DNA of 49,939 nt from the NCBI GenBank assembly GCA_000961645.1, contig LADM01000017.1, forward strand, positions 1-49,939, written 5' to 3'. Under the pieces are notes generated by a model. The model was not told the DNA's origin. It did not search any database and was given only the letters and a program-made list of their open reading frames with translations. This document shows positions 9,829 to 18,245 of the stretch, in pieces (positions within the stretch are counted from its first letter, which is position 1; each line of letters starts with the position of its first letter). The position numbers and the translations under genes are program-made. The DNA is from Gammaproteobacteria bacterium BRH_c0 (GTDB lineage: Bacteria; Pseudomonadota; Gammaproteobacteria; Pseudomonadales; Porticoccaceae).

Positions 9829-10587
9829 TTGAAGGACTTGAATGATCATAAAAAAATTGCCGTACTAATCGATGCTGACAATGCACAATATTCAAAAGTG
9901 AAAGCAATATTAGATGAAATTTCAGCCCATGGTCATATTGTTATTAAGAGGGCATACGGCGACTGGTCCAGCGAAAATTTAAAAAACTGGAAGCAATCAT
10001 TAAACGAATTAGCAATTCAACCCATTCAGCAATTCGCATATACGACTGGGAAAAACTCGACTGATGCCTCAATGATTATAGATGCAATGGATTTACTTTA
10101 CTCAAATAAATTCGATGCCTTTGCACTTGTTTCAAGTGATAGCGACTTCACAAAACTAGCATCACGCCTTCGGGAGTCAGAGATATTAGTTTTCGGTGTC
10201 GGGGAAAGAAAGACTCCGATTTCGTTCAGAAATGCTTGTGATGACTTCATTTTTACTGAAAATCTAGACATAGAAGCACTAACACCTACATCTGAAAAAC
10301 CGAAACATGAAAAGACACCTGTCAAGAAGAAAATTAGCATTGAATCTGAACTTATACCTGTTTTGAAAAAGGCTTGGGAGCAGTATCAAGATGATGAAGG
10401 CTGGGCAAATGTTGCGGCAGCAGGCAGCTTCGTTAAACGTTCAAAACCAGATTTTGATCCTCGCACTTATGGCGCAACTAAGCTTACAGAAATTATCGCC
10501 AGCCTAGCCACAGAATTTGAGATGAAAAAATACAAAGGCAAGGGAGTCGTCAATATTGTTGCATATAAACCTAAACCACACACTTAA
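9829..10587 (+). CDS. NYN domain (LabA/DUF88-like) protein with C-terminal OST-HTH domain
   Basis: A 252-residue protein. Residues 8 to about 145 form a NYN/PIN-like nuclease domain of the LabA/DUF88 type. The expected acidic residues are visible: D15 and D17 in VLIDADN, the Asp of STDASMIIDAMD and the Asp residues of SSDSDF. After a lysine-rich linker, about residues 165-250 match an OST-HTH (LOTUS) domain, thought to bind RNA. The combination suggests a metal-dependent RNase or RNA-binding regulator. The start is TTG at 9829 with AAAGGAG eight to ten bases upstream. The gene is visibly AT-richer than all neighbours and stands alone beside an antitoxin remnant, suggesting horizontal acquisition. 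Target and phenotype are unknown. Confidence 0.85.
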   Translation: MKDLNDHKKIAVLIDADNAQYSKVKAILDEISAHGHIVIKRAYGDWSSENLKNWKQSLNELAIQPIQQFAYTTGKNSTDASMIIDAMDLLYSNKFDAFALVSSDSDFTKLASRLRESEILVFGVGERKTPISFRNACDDFIFTENLDIEALTPTSEKPKHEKTPVKKKISIESELIPVLKKAWEQYQDDEGWANVAAAGSFVKRSKPDFDPRTYGATKLTEIIASLATEFEMKKYKGKGVVNIVAYKPKPHT

Positions 10588-10771
10588 CTGGTATTGCAGT
10601 TAAAAAACTTCTGAATCTGTCTTTGAGATGGTGATCGTATATTAGAAATTCGCTCTCCACTCCACTGTCGCAAGCCCTGTGTTTAAAAGATTTCAATTCA
10701 AAATCCAAATGCACACATATCAACGAGAAAGTAAATCCACAACAAATAATAACCATAAAAGGAGCACCCAC

Positions 10772-11581
10772 ATGCAACGCTTAAATAACAAAATCGCCAT
10801 CATCGCCGGTGGTGCAACAGGCATCGGCGCAGCCTGCGCTACCCGCTTTGTGCGGGATGGCGCCAAGGTTGTTATCGGGGATATCAATATCGAAGCCGCA
10901 CAAGCCCTTGCGGATTCCCTCGGCAATACAGGCAATACAGCCAAGGCTGTGTATTACGATGCGGCTGATGCCGATTCCATCAAGAATCTGATTGATACGA
11001 CGGCAGATACCTTTGGGGCGATACATATCCTGCATAACAACGCGGGGTTGATGTCACCTAAGGTGATGGACGCGGACAGCACTGTGGTGGATATCGCATT
11101 GGATTTGTGGAATACCGTTCTGGCGGTAAATGTCACTTCGTTTTTGCTGGGCAGCAAATTCGCTATTCCCCATATCATCAAGGCCGGGGGCGGTTCAATT
11201 ATCAATACATCGTCGGATTCTGGGTTGGCCGGTGATCTCGCCCGCACCGCCTACGGCGCTTCAAAAGCCATGGTGATTTCCCTGACGCAGCATATCGCGG
11301 TGCAGTATGGCTTGCAGGGTATTCGCTGCAACGCGATTACCCCAGGAGTGATCATGTCGGAACAGGCCAGGGTGAATTCACAGGATCTGGTGCGGGCGAT
11401 TAAAAGCCATATCCTCACCCCTGATTTTGGCGAGCCTGCCGATATTGCAGCTCTGGCTGCATTTCTCGCTTCTGATGAATCCGCCTATATCACCGGCCAG
11501 GCCATTGCCTGCGATGGCGGGCACCTGGCCCACCAGCCACAGGTAGCCGATGTTCGCCGTTCACAAACTACACCAGGGTAA
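10772..11581 (+). CDS. Short-chain dehydrogenase/reductase (SDR), copy 1
   Basis: A 269-residue classical SDR. It shows the cofactor motif GGATGIG (residues 13-19), the acidic D37 after the second strand, NNAG at 89-92, and the catalytic set S148, Y161, K165 (YGASK). It should oxidise or reduce an alcohol/ketone with NAD(H), but the substrate is unknown. The ATG at 10772 is preferred because AAAAGGAG lies eight bases upstream; a GTG at 10679 would add 31 unrelated residues. It is strikingly similar to the SDR at 27371, including a near-identical C terminus (CDGGHLAHQPQ), so the two are paralogues. It is a single-gene unit after the AT-rich NYN gene. Confidence 0.92.
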   Translation: MQRLNNKIAIIAGGATGIGAACATRFVRDGAKVVIGDINIEAAQALADSLGNTGNTAKAVYYDAADADSIKNLIDTTADTFGAIHILHNNAGLMSPKVMDADSTVVDIALDLWNTVLAVNVTSFLLGSKFAIPHIIKAGGGSIINTSSDSGLAGDLARTAYGASKAMVISLTQHIAVQYGLQGIRCNAITPGVIMSEQARVNSQDLVRAIKSHILTPDFGEPADIAALAAFLASDESAYITGQAIACDGGHLAHQPQVADVRRSQTTPG

Positions 11582-11588
11582 TCTGTCA

Positions 11589-11629
11589 CTCCTTGCCTAC
11601 AGTCGCTCCTTGCCTACAACTGTGGGCAA
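11589..11629 (+). repeat. Short direct and inverted repeat after SDR copy 1
   Basis: The 13-mer ctccttgcctaca occurs twice (11589-11601 and 11606-11618). The second copy can pair with tgtgggcaa (11621-11629). This may be a weak terminator hairpin for the SDR gene, created by local duplication, but it lacks a T tract. Confidence 0.4.
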
Positions 11630-11675
11630 TAATTCCTGTCGGTTTCCACCCATTTGATATCCAGCGGCGTCTATA

Positions 11676-12890
11676 ATGCACCCCGCCATGCCATCATCGA
11701 CCGATCACTCTGCCTGTTTTTCTGAACTCGACCTGCTGCTTTCCAGGCACGTCGATCTTTGGCAGATTCGCGCCTTTCACAAAGCCGGGCTGTGCTGGGA
11801 AGATACTCACCCGGACCTGTGTGCTGCGTTACTGGATCTGGATGAGGACAAATTGCAGCATCTGGAAAACAATGAAACAGCTCTGGCAGACTGGCTTGAA
11901 CCCTGGCTGGGCATTGATGGCCAACGCTTATATGCATTGATCAGCCTGCCGCAAATCCCTCACCGACCGCTGGAAATACCTGATCGCTTCGAGACCGGAA
12001 TCCCTGGCCGCAAGTGGCAACAGATACAGGCCTTTGCTGCCACTTTGCCTGCTGAACCCCGGCCAGTGCTGGAATGGTGTGCAGGCAAGGGGCACCTGGG
12101 GCGACTGCTGGCGGTGACGGACGCGCGCCCGGTGACCAGTCTTGAATGGAATGGCAGCCTTTGTCAGGCAGGCCGTAACGCGGCTGCGCGAATCGGGGCA
12201 ACTATGCGTTTTGTTGAATCCGATGCCCTGGCAGCGGACAGCGCCCGATGGCTGGCAGATCAAGGCCAGGCTGTAGCCCTGCACGCCTGCGGCGATTTGC
12301 ACACAACCCTGATGCGACACTGGGTAGAGAGTGATTGCCAGCGCCTCACCCTGTCGCCCTGTTGCTACCATCTGATCCGCAGCGACAGTTACCAGCCACT
12401 CTCCGAGCAGGGCAGCACCAGTGTCTTACGACTCAGCAAGCTCGACCTGCAATTGCCGTTACAGGAAACGGTGACCGGCGGTCTGGGTGTACAGCGGCAG
12501 CGACGCACTGAATTGCTGTGGCGCCTTGCCTTTGATGAATGGCAGCGCGAATGGCGCGGGCGGGATGAATACCTGCCTCTGCCGCCATTCGCAAAAAGTC
12601 TGCTGACTCGCAGTTTTACCGAGTTTTGCCAATGGGCTGCCGTAACCAAGAAGTTACCGACACCGGGATTAATCGATGAATCCTGTTGGCTTGAACGAGG
12701 TAAAGCGCGTCTACGGCAAGTCAGACTGATGGAACTGGTGAGTCATTTTTTCCGCCGCCCGCTGGAACTGTGGCTGGTACTCGACAGGGTGCTCTTTCTG
12801 GAAGAGCACGGCGCTCGCGTGGTGCTCGGCACTTTCTGTGACAAACCGCTGACTCCGCGCAATATCCTGATTGATGCCGAGTGGCCATAA
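11676..12890 (+). CDS. SAM-dependent methyltransferase domain protein (GSTCD/METTL25-like)
   Basis: A 404-residue soluble protein. A central methyltransferase fold is recognisable from WCAGKGHLG (SAM-binding glycine motif, about residue 133), followed by a SLEWN acidic motif. Next come HACGDLH and the CCYH motif (about residue 229), the signature of the Methyltransf_32 group that includes GSTCD and METTL25. That group is thought to modify RNA or protein, but the bacterial members are uncharacterised. About 110 residues before and 150 after the fold are not recognised. The start could also be the second Met (11688); no strong Shine-Dalgarno sequence is visible. It is a monocistronic unit. Confidence 0.75.
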   Translation: MHPAMPSSTDHSACFSELDLLLSRHVDLWQIRAFHKAGLCWEDTHPDLCAALLDLDEDKLQHLENNETALADWLEPWLGIDGQRLYALISLPQIPHRPLEIPDRFETGIPGRKWQQIQAFAATLPAEPRPVLEWCAGKGHLGRLLAVTDARPVTSLEWNGSLCQAGRNAAARIGATMRFVESDALAADSARWLADQGQAVALHACGDLHTTLMRHWVESDCQRLTLSPCCYHLIRSDSYQPLSEQGSTSVLRLSKLDLQLPLQETVTGGLGVQRQRRTELLWRLAFDEWQREWRGRDEYLPLPPFAKSLLTRSFTEFCQWAAVTKKLPTPGLIDESCWLERGKARLRQVRLMELVSHFFRRPLELWLVLDRVLFLEEHGARVVLGTFCDKPLTPRNILIDAEWP

Positions 12891-13144
12891 AACCCGGAAT
12901 AGCCTGCTTATCATTACGCCTTCTGCCTCACGCGGACCGCTCACAACCTCTCTATAAATTAAATGGCAATCATGCAGATAAACTATGCGGAGGCGCAGCA
13001 TCATCTGCCATCATGAATGAACCTGGAAATGGCGCGCGGCAATATCCTCACCGTGTCGGGCGCCACCACCTGTATTTTTAGGTGGACGACAGACACCGCA
13101 CGTTGTAATTTATTGCCACATACGTGATTGCGGCGTTAAGGATA
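12891..13144. other. Intergenic region upstream of the EAL gene
   Basis: No gene is seen. A 6-bp inverted repeat, ccacct (13066-13071) with aggtgg (13080-13085), flanks a T-rich loop about 60 bases before the EAL start and could be an operator. Nothing else stands out. Confidence 0.4.
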
Positions 13145-14725
13145 ATGAATAAGATATCCGCAACTTTTATCACTTTCGTGATTGCGCTGACCGCCATTTC
13201 GGCACCTATCCTGCTGGCAATTCAGATTGCCTACAATACTGCTCGCGAGGCCGAAGCCAACCAGGCACTGGTCTACGCAAGGGATGTACTGACCCGCTCA
13301 GAAAAAACCACCGAGCAGATCACCCAGGGCATCAATTCACTTACCACTTCAGGCCACACCGATCCTTGCGCTGAGGAAAATCTCGCCATCATGCGCAATA
13401 TTGATCTGTCTTCGACCTATATTCAGGCCATTGGCCATATTGTTGGAAACCGGTTGATTTGCGCCTCGCTTGGTCTGCCGGAGGGCGGCCTCGATCTAGG
13501 CTCAGTTGATGTCATCCAGCGATCACTCGCCAGGATTCGCACGGATGTAGCCATGCCTTTTGCTCAGGGTAATACCTTTCTGGTGGTCGAAAGCGATGGC
13601 TACGCTGCGATTATTCACAAGGATCTACCCATCGATGTCACCACGGGAGACCAGAGCATTTCGCTTGCCACCTTTTCGAAAAGTACCGGTGAAATCCTCA
13701 CTTTCAAAGGCATGATCAAACCCACATGGACCACCATGCCGAAGGATGTCACCGAGCACACTTTTGTCGATGAAGGCTACCTGATCGCAGTAACCCTGTC
13801 AGACACCTGGGATATTGGCGGGATCGCTGTATTACCCATGCAGAATATTCGCGCCCGCACCATGTCAGTGGCGATGGTACTGGTACCGGTCGGCATTGTG
13901 GCCGGTATCGTTCTCGCCCTCGCCCTCCTCTACCTGACAAGACAGCAACAGGGGTTGCCAGCAGTGCTGAAAGCCGCCCTGAGGCAAGATGAGTTTTTTC
14001 TCGCCTATCAACCCGTGGTGGAGCTGCAGACAGGTCAATGGGTTGGTGCCGAAGCCCTTATACGCTGGCAACGGCCCGGTGGTGAAATGGTGCGCCCCGA
14101 CCTGTTTATTCCGGTAGCCGAGGACTCGGGTCTGATCCGCAGTATCTCGCTGCGCGTTGCCGAGCTGGCGGCGGCTGACGCTGCAGGGTTGTTTCAGCGC
14201 AATCCGGGTTTCCATCTGGCTATCAATTTGTCTGCCGAGGATCTGCACACTGAAGATACGATAGAAATGCTGCTCGACCTTGCCAAGGCAACCAAAGCTG
14301 CGCCTGGCAATCTGATTATCGAAGCAACAGAAAGCGCTCTCACCAAACCTGACCTGGCGCGCGACATTATCAACAGGATTCGCACTCTGGGTATCGCCGT
14401 GGCCATTGACGACTTCGGAACCGGCTACTCGAGCCTTTCCTACCTGCAAAGCATGGACTTCGACTACCTGAAAATTGACAGGTCATTCGTGGAGACCATC
14501 GGTACTGATGCCGCCACCAGCCATGTGGTCACCCACATTATCGCCATGGCGAAAGCACTGAATATGGAAATGGTTGCCGAAGGGGTAGAAACGGAGGCCC
14601 AGGCGCAGTTCCTGCGCGACCAGGGCGTGCAGTACGCTCAGGGCTGGCTGTTCGCCAAGCCGATGCCGTTTACGGATCTGATGGACAAGCTGGCTGCTGC
14701 GGGCAATGTCCGCCCTGTTGGCTGA
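13145..14725 (+). CDS. Cyclic-di-GMP phosphodiesterase with CSS-motif sensor domain (EAL protein)
   Basis: A 526-residue inner-membrane protein. An N-terminal membrane helix (about 8-30) leads into a periplasmic CSS-motif domain with C75 (DPC) and C106 (CAS). A second helix at about 242-266 is followed by a cytoplasmic EAL domain. The EAL domain keeps its catalytic residues: EALIRW (E about 302), the Asn of INLS, E in IIEATE, DDFGTGYSS, the Lys of YLKIDRSF and the Glu of AEGVET. It should hydrolyse c-di-GMP; redox control of the cysteines by DsbA is known for relatives such as PdeC. ATG at 13145 gives the usual N terminus; GTG at 13124 is possible. A hairpin with a T run follows. Confidence 0.92.
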   Translation: MNKISATFITFVIALTAISAPILLAIQIAYNTAREAEANQALVYARDVLTRSEKTTEQITQGINSLTTSGHTDPCAEENLAIMRNIDLSSTYIQAIGHIVGNRLICASLGLPEGGLDLGSVDVIQRSLARIRTDVAMPFAQGNTFLVVESDGYAAIIHKDLPIDVTTGDQSISLATFSKSTGEILTFKGMIKPTWTTMPKDVTEHTFVDEGYLIAVTLSDTWDIGGIAVLPMQNIRARTMSVAMVLVPVGIVAGIVLALALLYLTRQQQGLPAVLKAALRQDEFFLAYQPVVELQTGQWVGAEALIRWQRPGGEMVRPDLFIPVAEDSGLIRSISLRVAELAAADAAGLFQRNPGFHLAINLSAEDLHTEDTIEMLLDLAKATKAAPGNLIIEATESALTKPDLARDIINRIRTLGIAVAIDDFGTGYSSLSYLQSMDFDYLKIDRSFVETIGTDAATSHVVTHIIAMAKALNMEMVAEGVETEAQAQFLRDQGVQYAQGWLFAKPMPFTDLMDKLAAAGNVRPVG

Positions 14726-14781
14726 CAACAGCCTTCACCCCACTGCAACCACGCTTGCCCGTCGGCAGGAATATCCGCAAC

Positions 14782-14815
14782 AACCCGCCTTAACACCCGG
14801 TGAAAAGCGGGTTTT
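14782..14815 (+). terminator. Probable terminator after the EAL gene
   Basis: aacccgc (14782-14788) pairs with gcgggtt (14807-14813), followed by two more T residues. The loop of 18 bases contains a further small cccgg element. It lies 56 bases past the EAL stop and before the convergent membrane-protein gene. Confidence 0.5.
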
Positions 14816-14837
14816 ACGGAATATCCCTGTCAACCGG

Positions 14838-15242
14838 TCAGGCTGCTTTCGGATCTGCTGACTTCAGGTAGCGATAGAGAATAATCCCGCCAATGATGGT
14901 GATCAGCGTATCCAGCATAAAGGCGATCATGGGCATTGACGTTGGCTCTGAAAAGAACCCGACCGCCGCTATGCCGCGACCCACACTGACACAGGCCATA
15001 TAGAGTGTGAGAAAACGCAGGGAGTCGACAGCCTGCTTGGCGCTGAGTGCGCCCCACAGGCAGTAAAGGCCCATGGCCAGGCCCTGCATGCCGAAGCCGA
15101 CGATAAAGCTGCCTTTACCCTCAGGCGCCACTGCGGCCAGCCCGGTACGGGCGATCACCGCATCCATATCACCCAGGTAGGGAAGCATGACAAGCAGGGT
15201 CAGCAGAGCCATGGCTCCGTTCCAGATTCTGATGGCTAACAT
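14838..15242 (-). CDS. Small integral membrane protein (possibly DUF4345-like)
   Basis: A 134-residue, very hydrophobic protein with about four membrane segments (roughly 8-24, 46-66, 75-97, 105-126). A conserved-looking glycine-arginine pair (VSVGRGIAAVG) before the last helix resembles DUF4345 proteins. Their function is unknown and the family match is uncertain. AAGGA stands before the ATG. It is alone, convergent with the EAL gene. Confidence 0.65.
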   Translation of the reverse strand: MLAIRIWNGAMALLTLLVMLPYLGDMDAVIARTGLAAVAPEGKGSFIVGFGMQGLAMGLYCLWGALSAKQAVDSLRFLTLYMACVSVGRGIAAVGFFSEPTSMPMIAFMLDTLITIIGGIILYRYLKSADPKAA

Positions 15243-15492
15243 TATTTATTCCTTTATTTTTATCGTGGCCGGGAAATTTGCCCACCCTTGCAAGTATCAA
15301 AACACCGCTACAGCAAGGAGAATGCAAAACTGTATTTATTTTACTAATGCGTCCAAATAGATTGGCACAGCGACTATAAAGGGTAATGCGTAGCAAAACA
15401 ATTGTGCCTGCCACCTGCCATCAAGGTTAAGATGCCACAAGCCACACTAGCCAGATCGCCCCTGTCATTTATCGATTCATTCACAGCCCCCT

Positions 15493-16365
15493 ATGAATAT
15501 CACAGCCTTCAACGCCCTCGCCTGTCCACTGGATGGCAACCCTCTACACCGTCACGACGCCACCTGGCGCTGCGACGCGGGCCACAGCTTTGATATTGCC
15601 CGCGATGGCTATACCCATTTGCTGCCTGTGCAGAACAAGCGGTCCCGCGATCCCGGCGACAGCAAGGAGATGGTCGCAGCACGACGGCGCTTTCTCAATG
15701 CCGGTTTTTACCAGCCTGCGGCAGCGGCTATCGCCAGGACAGTACTGGCTGATCTTCCTCCACAGGGATCTTTGAACTGCCTCGACGCAGGCTGCGGTGA
15801 GGGCTATTACCTGCGCCAGCTGGCTGCTGCGGGCGCTGCCGTGCAAACACTGGCGGCGCTGGGGCTGGATATCTCAAAATGGGCTGTGCAGGCGGCGGCA
15901 AAGCAGAACAAACAGGTGAACTGGGTAGTGGGCAGCAACGCCAACCTGCCAATACTTGCTGGGAGTTTGGATCTGGTGCTGTGTATTTTCGGCTTTCCTG
16001 TGTATGGGGAATTTGCCCGGGTGCTCAAGGCAGACGGCCAGTTGTTGCTGGTAGAGGCAGGGCCGGATCATTTGCGCGAACTGCGACAAATCATCTACCC
16101 CACCCTGAAAGCGGGTCCTGCTGGCGAAATGGCTCAGGCACCAGGCTTTTACCCGCATTCCAGCGACACCCTGAGCTACAGCCTGCAACTGAACGGTGCA
16201 GAGCAGATTGCCGATCTGCTGGCCATGACACCGCACCTCTACCGCGCCAGTGCTGAGGGCCGGGCAAAAGCCGCTGCACTCACAACCCTGTCAGTAACAG
16301 TGGATATACGCCTCAGCCTGTACCGGCGCGATCCAGCAGATACTGGCGGTCAAACTCCGCCATAA
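15493..16365 (+). CDS. rlmA: 23S rRNA (guanine-N1)-methyltransferase RlmA
   Basis: RlmA methylates G745 in helix 35 of 23S rRNA using SAM. The 290-residue product matches the family. It has an N-terminal zinc-finger-like region (CPLDG, CDAGHSF) and the hallmark LLPVQNKRSRDPGDSKEM at about 51-68. A Rossmann methyltransferase domain follows with DAGCGEGYYL and the Y-G-E-F-A-R-V-L-K-A-D-G-Q loop. One of the four zinc ligands seen in E. coli (C5, C8, C21, H25) is not kept: the second Cys of CPLC is Asp here. No strong Shine-Dalgarno sequence precedes the ATG. The 3' end overlaps the convergent DUF2959 gene by 53 bases. Confidence 0.92.
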   Translation: MNITAFNALACPLDGNPLHRHDATWRCDAGHSFDIARDGYTHLLPVQNKRSRDPGDSKEMVAARRRFLNAGFYQPAAAAIARTVLADLPPQGSLNCLDAGCGEGYYLRQLAAAGAAVQTLAALGLDISKWAVQAAAKQNKQVNWVVGSNANLPILAGSLDLVLCIFGFPVYGEFARVLKADGQLLLVEAGPDHLRELRQIIYPTLKAGPAGEMAQAPGFYPHSSDTLSYSLQLNGAEQIADLLAMTPHLYRASAEGRAKAAALTTLSVTVDIRLSLYRRDPADTGGQTPP

Positions 16366-16987
16366 AACGCTCGGCTGTGGCGATGGCCTCATCCAATTCT
16401 TTAATCAGGCGATTGATATCGTTGCTGATGGTGGTGAATTCGTACTGTAGCGCCGTTATTCCCTGGGCGTTGAGGTTGTGCTTGAGATAGAGACTGCTAT
16501 CACTCAGGGTGGCGAGCACTTGCGCAAAAGATTTTTCAGCTTTTTTGCTGCTGGCCAGCATGGCTCTGTAACGCTTGCGGGTGTCATCCAGCTGGCCCTG
16601 GCTTTGCTGGCGCAGGCTACTGTTGGTATAGCGGTCCAGTTCATCCTGCCACTCCGCGAACAGTGCACCGGATACAGACTCAACGGCCTTGATGCGATTG
16701 TGAATACGGCCAGCGGCTTTTTCAGTGGCGTCATAATCCCTATTCAACTGCTTCAGGGCGTCTTCAGGCTTACCGCCGCGAAGGTTGACCCTGTACTTGA
16801 GCTGCTCCAGCGTTGCGCGTAACTGCTGTCGGGCATCCTCTTGGGCGTCCCTCACATCCTCGATGCGTTTGACAAACAGTTCGCGTTTGCTGATGCCGCC
16901 TTTTTCCATGGCACCGTAATAGGCTGACTGGCAGGCAGTGAGTAGTAGCAAAACAGACAGCAGAGCAAGTCTGAATGTGCGGGGCAT
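16313..16987 (-). CDS. DUF2959 family lipoprotein
   Basis: A 224-residue protein with a lipoprotein signal (lipobox LLTAC, Cys about 19) and an almost wholly alpha-helical, charged body that looks coiled-coil. The sequence YYGAMEKGGISKRELFVKRIEDVRDAQEDA, read as a pattern, fits DUF2959, which is common in gammaproteobacteria and of unknown function. It should be anchored in a periplasmic membrane leaflet. AAGGA precedes the ATG. The coding end overlaps rlmA tail to tail by 53 bases, so no terminator fits between them without lying inside coding sequence. Confidence 0.85.
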   Translation of the reverse strand: MPRTFRLALLSVLLLLTACQSAYYGAMEKGGISKRELFVKRIEDVRDAQEDARQQLRATLEQLKYRVNLRGGKPEDALKQLNRDYDATEKAAGRIHNRIKAVESVSGALFAEWQDELDRYTNSSLRQQSQGQLDDTRKRYRAMLASSKKAEKSFAQVLATLSDSSLYLKHNLNAQGITALQYEFTTISNDINRLIKELDEAIATAERFMAEFDRQYLLDRAGTG

Positions 16988-17104
16988 GCTGGTTCCTTTG
17001 ATGGAATTAACCGGATTTGCCTACCTTACCACACCAGCTGCGCCCCGCATCAGCCGCTCTCACCTCCCGACGCCGCGGGAGAAGGGAGTCTGAAGCAGCA
17101 CTCA

Positions 17105-17136
17105 ATGGGACTTTATATCAATGGGACTTTATATCA
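17105..17136. repeat. Perfect 16-bp tandem duplication at a gene end
   Basis: The unit atgggactttatatca occurs twice in direct succession. The second copy encodes the last residues (ADIKSH) of the exported carboxymuconolactone-decarboxylase-fold gene, and the TGA stop lies at the junction (17118-17120). The first copy is the exact repeat just downstream. It looks like a recent slippage or repair duplication. Confidence 0.85.
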
Positions 17137-17747
17137 GCCACATTCATCAGCATCACCGAGCTGGTGTACATGCCCATGATAGATACCAGGTCAACAACCT
17201 CGCGCTCACTGAGATGCTGCCTCAGCGCGGCAAAGGTGTCGTCCTGCACGCTGTGTGTATTCAACAGTTCTGCGCCAAAATCATGGACCGCCGACTGGAT
17301 CTCATTCATGCCAGAGGGCCGTTCGCCCGCGGCAATCGCATCCAGCATCTCCTGAGTCAGACCGGCTTTGATGGCCGACGCTGCATGACCCTTCAGCAAC
17401 GTCTGGTTTTGCCATTTCTCCGCCACCAACATTACTCCCAGTTCGATAATATCCCTGGACAAGGTGGGTTTGTCATCCCGGGTGCCAAACATCACTTCCA
17501 TGGCCAGTTGGAGCTGTGCCTCCTGCAGGCCCGGGTTGCGCAACATCAGGGCATCGAATCCATTGGGATTCCACTTGCCTGCATCCAGTGCCCGCTTGAT
17601 GCCGGGCATGGCTTTTTGCTCCGCGCTGAGATCGGCTTCAGTGATGGGGGCAAAGCGAGGGGTTGCTGAATCAGCGTTTGCCGCTGGCAGTGCAGAACTG
17701 AGGCTCAGCACACAGGCCGCGCCGGCAAGCCATTTACTCGTTGGCAT
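17118..17747 (-). CDS. Exported carboxymuconolactone decarboxylase-fold protein
   Basis: A 209-residue protein with a Sec signal peptide (LAGAACVLSL... cleavage near ANA-D, about residue 26) and a CMD/AhpD-type helical domain. The pattern RDIIELGVMLVAEKWQNQ, H-A-x-x-A-x-x-A-G-L and a later D-A-I-A-A-G-E-R-P is seen, as in CMD family proteins. The redox CxxC of AhpD is missing; no cysteine remains after signal cleavage. A peroxidase role is therefore unlikely, and a hydrolase/decarboxylase or lactonase-like role is possible. ATG at 17747 is chosen because AAGGA lies eight bases upstream; the ATG at 17756 overlaps it. It stands alone. Confidence 0.8.
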   Translation of the reverse strand: MPTSKWLAGAACVLSLSSALPAANADSATPRFAPITEADLSAEQKAMPGIKRALDAGKWNPNGFDALMLRNPGLQEAQLQLAMEVMFGTRDDKPTLSRDIIELGVMLVAEKWQNQTLLKGHAASAIKAGLTQEMLDAIAAGERPSGMNEIQSAVHDFGAELLNTHSVQDDTFAALRQHLSEREVVDLVSIMGMYTSSVMLMNVADIKSH

Positions 17748-17936
17748 AAAATTCATCCTTTATCTTATTGTGTCAGAGGGTATTAGGGCAGTTTTGCCCA
17801 CCTTGCTGTCGAGGCTGCAGGATAGCTGGATTGAAGCCCCTGGCCCATGCACTTTTGTTCGTGTTTGGTAGACATTTATTTGCGCGCGGGACTGTAAGAT
17901 TTACACTTACCGGCTCACTTTATCCAAGGCCCAGCG

Positions 17937-18161
17937 ATGCAACTCAAGAAAGGTTTGTACCGACATTTCAAAGGCAATCTTTATCGACTGCTGGAAATCG
18001 CCCGCCACAGCGAAAGCGGCGAAGAGATGGTGGTGTATCAGGCGCTCTATGGCGAGCGCGGTATCTGGGTGCGGCCATTGGCCATGTTTGATGAAACCAT
18101 TGAGCGGGATGGCAAAACATTCAAGCGTTTTGCCTGGGTGCTGGAAGAAGACGCCAGTTAA
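17937..18161 (+). CDS. DUF1653 domain protein
   Basis: A 74-residue protein that fills the DUF1653 family almost exactly. It starts with K-K-G-L-Y-R-H-F-K-G-N, has A-R-H-S-E-S-G-E-E-M-V-V-Y-Q-A-L-Y in the middle and ends with W-V-R-P-L-A-M-F-D-E. The fold is small beta-rich; function is unknown. AAGG lies eight bases before the ATG. The stop codon lies inside a hairpin (18150-18170). Confidence 0.9.
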   Translation: MQLKKGLYRHFKGNLYRLLEIARHSESGEEMVVYQALYGERGIWVRPLAMFDETIERDGKTFKRFAWVLEEDAS

Positions 18162-18170
18162 GCTGGCGTC
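18150..18170 (+). terminator. Hairpin spanning the DUF1653 stop codon
   Basis: gacgccag (18150-18157) pairs perfectly with ctggcgtc (18163-18170) around a five-base loop that contains the TAA stop. There is no T tract, so it may be a Rho-associated or mRNA 3'-end protecting hairpin instead of a classical terminator. Confidence 0.5.
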
Positions 18171-18245
18171 ATCCTGTCGGGCAAGCAAGGGGGCAAACTA
18201 CCACTCTCCCCCTGAACAGGTTAATTGGCACTCGCAGCGTGCGGG

